DNA of 17,519 nucleotides from contig CACZSO010000179.1 in assembly GCA_902783795.1 (NCBI GenBank), positions 1-17,519 on the forward strand, given 5' to 3'. Made by a program: the position numbers and the translations under genes. The stretch's first letter is position 1. Every line of letters begins with the position of its first letter. The notes under the pieces were generated by a model that ran no database searches, had not been told where the DNA came from, and worked only from the letters and a program-made list of their open reading frames with translations. Positions 14,095 to 17,519 of the stretch are shown here, in pieces. The DNA is from an uncultured Eubacteriales bacterium. Its GTDB lineage: Bacteria; Bacillota; Clostridia; Lachnospirales; Lachnospiraceae.

Positions 14095-15072
14095 TTAATG
14101 TCTCTTCAGATACTCTTTAATATAAACAAACATATTGCTGATCAGCATACCTTCGATCTTCAGGTAGTTCCCCATGTGCGAAAGCCGATAGGGTACTTTT
14201 TTCATGGTATGCTTTTTTTCTTTTCCTTCCTGCAGACCTTCTTCATATGCCTTCAGGAATCCTTCTTTTGCAAAGAAGCGCCGTTTTACAGCCTGGCCCG
14301 TTTTCAGCGGGAGGAAATTGATCATTTTCTGAAGCGGCGTCATATTCTTATAGACCAGATAAATGTTATTCCTGGCAGCCAGCTTCACTTTAAAATCATT
14401 ATATTTGGAACCACTGGTCCCGCTCCCCACATGGTAGACCACAGAGGATGGTTCGTACACATTTTTATAGCCATAGATCAACGCCCGCCAGCCTACGTCA
14501 ATGTCTTCCAGATAGGCAAAGTGAGCCGTGTCAAACAGCCCGATCTCATCAAACACCTGCTTCCGGTAGGCGGCAGCTCCTCCGCAGGAAGAAAACACCG
14601 CACAGGGCTTATCATAAGCCGGATCTGATGTCTTCTGACCCACACCCCGCTGGAAGCCCCAGCCGGTAAAAGTATAACCATCGCCGGCATCATCCAGCAG
14701 TTCTCTGTGATAGAACTGTACCATTTTAGGCGATACGGAGAAGATGCGGTCATCTTTATCCATGGCATCGATCAGGGCCTTCACATAGTGAGGGTCTGCC
14801 TCCGTGTCATTATTAAGCAGGATCACATAAGGCGTCTCTGAGGCTTCGATCCCGGCATTGACCCCGCCGGCAAAGCCCAGGTTCTCTTCCATGACCATCA
14901 GCTTAAAATCCGGATAATGCTCACGGATAAAAGGAACACTGCCATCAGAAGAAGCATTGTCGATGATCAGTACTTCAAAATCATCGGTATCCTGATGCTT
15001 CAGCGCTTCCAGACAGTCTTTCAGGTATTTTTCCCCATTGTAATTCGGTATGACGACCGTTGCTTTTTTCAT
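14095..15072 (-). CDS. Family 2 glycosyltransferase (rhamnosyltransferase-like)
   Basis: A 325-residue GT-A fold glycosyltransferase that would add a sugar to the lipid-linked polysaccharide on the cytoplasmic face. Motifs: VVIPNYNG (6-13), IIDNASSDGS (36-45), NLGFAGGVNAG (64-74), the metal-binding LLNNDTEADP (85-94) and the acceptor-side YLEDIDVGWR (187-196) with a likely catalytic D. These match the GT2 group annotated as rhamnosyltransferases (WbbL/RfbF-like); with rfbC nearby a rhamnosyl donor is plausible but unproven. The frame is open to 15141, but I chose the ATG at 15072: GAGG lies 6 bases upstream, within which the ATPase stop TGA is embedded, and the product starts MKKATVVIPNYNG. 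The tail after about residue 250 is basic and may contact membrane. Confidence 0.9.
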   Translation of the reverse strand: MKKATVVIPNYNGEKYLKDCLEALKHQDTDDFEVLIIDNASSDGSVPFIREHYPDFKLMVMEENLGFAGGVNAGIEASETPYVILLNNDTEADPHYVKALIDAMDKDDRIFSVSPKMVQFYHRELLDDAGDGYTFTGWGFQRGVGQKTSDPAYDKPCAVFSSCGGAAAYRKQVFDEIGLFDTAHFAYLEDIDVGWRALIYGYKNVYEPSSVVYHVGSGTSGSKYNDFKVKLAARNNIYLVYKNMTPLQKMINFLPLKTGQAVKRRFFAKEGFLKAYEEGLQEGKEKKHTMKKVPYRLSHMGNYLKIEGMLISNMFVYIKEYLKRH

Positions 15073-15079
15073 ATCTGCC

Positions 15080-15817
15080 TCACAGTGCGTACTGGTCACA
15101 GACTTCTTCTGTCGTGCCCTGGAGACGGATGGTACCGCCATCCAGCCACACCACGCGGTTACATAACTCCCGGATCTGGTTCATATCGTGAGAAACGAAT
15201 AAGACGGTGGTACCGCCGCTCATCAGTTCTTTCATCCGGTTCCTGGATTTCCGCTGGAAATTTTCATCGCCCACCGCCAGGATCTCATCCACGATCAGGA
15301 TCTCCGGCTCTACCACAGTGGCAATGGAAAAAGCCAGCCGCATCAGCATGCCGGAAGAATAATTACGAAGCGGCATATTAATGAACTCATTAAGTTCTGA
15401 GAATGCCAGGATATCTTCATATTTGGCAGTCAGGAAGGGTTTTGAATAGCCCAGGATAGCGCCGTTTAAGAAGATGTTTTCCCTGCCGGTCAGGTCCATG
15501 TCAAAGCCGCTGCCCAGTTCCAGCATGGGAACGATGTTTCCAAAGCGTTCCACATGTCCTTTCGTGGGCTTCAATATGCCGGAGATGATCTTCAGAATGG
15601 TAGATTTTCCTGCGCCATTTCTCCCGATGATCCCCAGTACATCGCCCTTATACACTTCAAAGGATACGTTTTTCAGTGCTTCGAATTCCTTGAACCGTAA
15701 TTTCCGGGAGAGGAGTTTTGTGACAGTTTCTTTTAAAGAGCCTGCCCTGTCCTCTTCCATACGGAAGCGCATGGTCACATCTTCTATTTTCAGCATCAGC
15801 TTTTTATCTTCTGCCAT
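15080..15817 (-). CDS. ABC transporter ATPase for polysaccharide export (Wzt/TagH-like)
   Basis: The nucleotide-binding subunit that powers export of an undecaprenyl-linked polysaccharide. 245 residues with Walker A GRNGAGKST (65-73), Q-loop region around 96-106, signature YSSGMLMRLAF (153-163), Walker B ILIVDE (173-178) and switch H210 (VSHD). The stretch LELGSGFDMDLTGRENIFLNG (100-120, first 20 shared with the Wzt/TagH group) marks it as a polysaccharide exporter ATPase rather than a generic one. It ends soon after the H-loop, so it lacks the C-terminal carbohydrate-binding domain of E. coli O9a Wzt. GGAGG lies 5 bases before the ATG. It lies between its permease (105 bases upstream) and the GT2 gene (7 bases downstream). 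Confidence 0.92.
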   Translation of the reverse strand: MAEDKKLMLKIEDVTMRFRMEEDRAGSLKETVTKLLSRKLRFKEFEALKNVSFEVYKGDVLGIIGRNGAGKSTILKIISGILKPTKGHVERFGNIVPMLELGSGFDMDLTGRENIFLNGAILGYSKPFLTAKYEDILAFSELNEFINMPLRNYSSGMLMRLAFSIATVVEPEILIVDEILAVGDENFQRKSRNRMKELMSGGTTVLFVSHDMNQIRELCNRVVWLDGGTIRLQGTTEEVCDQYAL

Positions 15818-15859
15818 AATATCCTCCAGGGTCGCTTTTCCTTACCGGAGGATCTCTTA

Positions 15860-15884
15860 AGCCGCCTTAAACTTAAGGCAGGCT
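15860..15884 (-). other. Hairpin in the permease-ATPase gap
   Basis: AGCC-GCCTTAA pairs with TTAAGGC-A-GGCT (15860-15870 with 15873-15884): 11 pairs with one bulged base. The nominal loop is only 2 bases, so the top pairs would open. On the minus strand no T-run follows, so read-through into the ATPase gene is expected. It may set the relative expression of permease and ATPase. Confidence 0.4.
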
Positions 15885-15922
15885 CCCGGATACCAGCCGG
15901 GTCTAATGATCAGTCCCTGATC

Positions 15923-16957
15923 TTACAGATACAAAATGAATTTATCTTCCAGTTTATGGAAAACTGCATAACCTATGAGAAGCATCCCGCCGGCAAAAGC
16001 GCCGCAGATCAGAAACTCCTTAAATGCCGGAGCCTGGCCGTAAATGATGATGTTCCTCATAAAATCTATAAAGTGATACAGCGGGTTAAACTGCATGACC
16101 GTGATCAGCCAGGGCGCCTTCCCTTCAAACATAGACAGAGAATAGATGATGGGCGTTGCATACATCCAGATAGTGGATATGACAGACCACAGAAATTCTA
16201 CATCATGGAAAAACACCATCAGGCTGGACAACAGCAAGCCCATGCCCGTAGCAAAGACCAGAAGGAAGATCAGGCCAAAAGGAAGGAGCAGCACGGTCTT
16301 CGTCAGGTACAGATGCGGCGTGGCAAACAGGCCGTAGATCATAGTGACCAGAAGCAGCGGGATCATGGACAGCAGCACATTGATGAAGGAAGACAATACC
16401 CTGGTCAGCGGGTAGATGAACTTCGGCACATAGACCTTCGTGATCAGCGGCGCGTTCGAAGTAATAGAACGGGTAGCCTGAGTCGAACAGTCATTAAAGC
16501 CATTCCACATCACGATACCGCAAAGCAGGTAGATGGCATAATGCTCTACATTGCCCCGGATCCCTAACAGATGGCTGAACACTACGTACTGAACGATCAT
16601 CATGAGCAATGGATTCAAGAAGCTCCAGAAAACACCCAGTACGGAACGTTTATATTTGATTTTAAAGTCTCTGGAAACCAGCTGCTCGATCAGGAAACGG
16701 TAACGGAACAATGTTTCCGCGAAGGAAAGGCCGGCACACTTCTTCCCGCGCTCCTGGCATTTTTTCATCCGTCTTAAGTACAGAAGAAGCCACAAGGTAA
16801 AGACAAGGATGAAGATCAGGAACCACCAAAGTTTAAGCAGTCCCAGCGGTCCTTTCGTTATCAGCCGGTCCCATGTGCCTGCGCAAAACAGGATCACGAT
16901 GGCAAGATACACCAACAGCACATATTTCGAGACTTTTTTCAGATTGATCTTAGTCAT
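15923..16957 (-). CDS. ABC-2 type polysaccharide export permease (TagG/Wzm-like)
   Basis: The membrane subunit partner of the neighbouring ATPase. The core (about 80-344) is a standard six-helix ABC-2 permease with the family motifs LVSRDFKIKYKRSVLGVFWS (93-112) forming the amphipathic interface helix, FNPLYHFIDFMRNIII and a C-terminal membrane helix. The protein is 344 residues, about 70-80 longer than usual. The extra part is an N-terminal extension with two more membrane helices (about 12-27 and 42-61) and a basic, Cys-containing loop (RRMKKCQERGKKC). The start is uncertain: GGAGG is 15 bases before the ATG, unusually far, but no better start keeps the extension. The gap to rfbC is 49 bases. 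Confidence 0.9.
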   Translation of the reverse strand: MTKINLKKVSKYVLLVYLAIVILFCAGTWDRLITKGPLGLLKLWWFLIFILVFTLWLLLYLRRMKKCQERGKKCAGLSFAETLFRYRFLIEQLVSRDFKIKYKRSVLGVFWSFLNPLLMMIVQYVVFSHLLGIRGNVEHYAIYLLCGIVMWNGFNDCSTQATRSITSNAPLITKVYVPKFIYPLTRVLSSFINVLLSMIPLLLVTMIYGLFATPHLYLTKTVLLLPFGLIFLLVFATGMGLLLSSLMVFFHDVEFLWSVISTIWMYATPIIYSLSMFEGKAPWLITVMQFNPLYHFIDFMRNIIIYGQAPAFKEFLICGAFAGGMLLIGYAVFHKLEDKFILYL

Positions 16958-17006
16958 AAGATTCTATGTCTGCCTCCGGGATAAAACCAGAGGAGCCCCC
17001 TTTTAT

Positions 17007-17487
17007 TCAGAACTTGAAGGTGTCTTTAAAACCCAGCCATTTCTTATCTTTATCAGAGATGATCAGCTGTTCCGGGTCTTCGATAGGCCATTCGATGCCG
17101 ATGTCAGGATCATTCCACATCATGCCGCCCTCATCGCCTGCATGATAAAAATCCGTGCATTTATAGGCAAAGACAGCCGTATCTGACATGACGTAAAAGC
17201 CATGGGCAAAACCTTCCGGAATATAGAACTGCTTCATGTTATCATCAGACAGGACTACGCCGTGCCATTTTCCGTAGGTCGCCGAGTCTTTTCTTAAATC
17301 CACAGCCACGTCAAAGACTCTTCCCTGCAGCACCCGCACCAGTTTTCCCTGGGGGTATTGTTTCTGGTAATGAAGGCCTCTCAGAACACCTTTTACCGAC
17401 ATTGACTGGTTATCCTGGACAAAGACAGCATCAAGCCCTGCCTCTTTCATGTCGTTCAGATTATACGTCTCTACGAAATATCCTCTG
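17007..17487 (-). CDS. rfbC: dTDP-4-dehydrorhamnose 3,5-epimerase, N-terminus missing
   Basis: RfbC epimerises dTDP-4-keto-6-deoxyglucose at C3 and C5, the third step of dTDP-L-rhamnose synthesis. The genomic part begins at RGYFVETYN and holds the family motifs DNQSMSVKGVLRGLHYQ with the catalytic His, VLQGRVFDVAVDLR, YIPEGFAHGF and AYKCTDFY with the Tyr region, then WNDPDIGIEWP. The cupin barrel is otherwise complete to the stop at 17007. About 20-25 N-terminal residues expected in the family (up to a D-x-RGYF motif) are absent because the contig ends. The open frame continues to a GTG at 17504, but those codons lie in adapter-like sequence and encode MVAVSF, so that start is an artefact. 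It is the first polysaccharide-locus gene seen here; rfbA, rfbB and rfbD are expected off the window. Confidence 0.9.
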
Positions 17488-17519
17488 AATGAAACGGCGA
17501 CCACCGAGACCTACACATA
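17488..17519 (+). other. Illumina P5 adapter sequence left on the contig end
   Basis: Bases 17488-17516 match the 29-base Illumina P5 flow-cell oligonucleotide at 27 positions, including an unbroken 16-base identity ACGGCGACCACCGAGA (17494-17509). Differences are at 17493 (A for T) and 17510 (C for T). The translated rfbC frame also stops resembling its family at exactly this point. These bases should not be treated as genome. Confidence 0.9.

Noticed and set aside
14035..14628. 197-residue plus-strand ORF antisense to the GT2 gene
   Set aside because: Starts in the stem-loop without a ribosome binding site and is a shadow of a well-supported glycosyltransferase.
15956..16567. 203-residue plus-strand ORF antisense to the permease gene
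   Set aside because: Composition (many Q, H, D, R) is that of a reversed membrane-protein gene, there is no ribosome binding site, and the minus-strand frame is a clear ABC-2 permease.
17488..17504. GTG start of rfbC at 17504
   Set aside because: Lies in adapter-like sequence; the encoded residues do not resemble the family.
1..17519. CRISPR arrays, tRNA or rRNA genes, prophage or defence-system genes
   Set aside because: No regularly spaced repeats, cloverleaf-like or rRNA-like sequence, and no phage or defence proteins were recognised by eye; every long frame is explained by the listed genes.

Overview
The window looks like one end-to-end contig from a low-to-mid GC Gram-positive anaerobe of the class Clostridia, most likely Lachnospiraceae-like. 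This is an inference from protein style and gene content: ScpA/ScpB condensin partners, LytR-CpsA-Psr and ABC-2 polysaccharide export genes, strong GGAGG ribosome binding sites, and a lipoprotein lipobox. No rRNA, tRNA or CRISPR array was seen. Both ends look like assembly breaks. The left end cuts an IS3-family transposase. The right end carries about 30 bases that match the Illumina P5 adapter rather than genome.

Layout. 1-777: part of an IS3-family insertion sequence (orfA, a -1 frameshift site, truncated orfB) on the minus strand. 778-1210: a gene-free spacer with a repeat that recurs at 9137-9185. 1211-3849 (plus strand): comM then dprA, two natural-transformation/DNA-processing genes. 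Everything from 3844 to the right end is on the minus strand. Read in the direction of transcription from the right edge it runs: rfbC (5' truncated), ABC-2 permease, ABC ATPase, family 2 glycosyltransferase, polyprenyl-phosphate sugar transferase, LCP ligase, terminator; then htrA, terminator; then a 311-base spacer containing a good promoter; then mutY, TPR lipoprotein, membrane-anchored metallophosphoesterase, scpA, scpB and a YfcE-type phosphodiesterase, which ends tail-to-tail in the last codons of dprA.

How the genes work together. The right third (11163-17487) is a coherent part of a cell-surface polysaccharide locus. RfbC makes the dTDP-rhamnose precursor, the sugar transferase primes undecaprenyl phosphate, the GT2 enzyme extends the chain, the two-gene ABC transporter exports it, and the LCP protein would attach it to peptidoglycan. 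The middle holds envelope quality control (HtrA). The left half is housekeeping: base-excision repair (MutY), chromosome segregation (ScpAB) and transformation-linked DNA handling (ComM, DprA).

No wholly new system is evident. The most useful observations are the adapter-contaminated right end, which fakes an N-terminus for rfbC; a two-copy intergenic repeat; and a long multi-segment stem-loop just upstream of a TTG-started sugar transferase gene.
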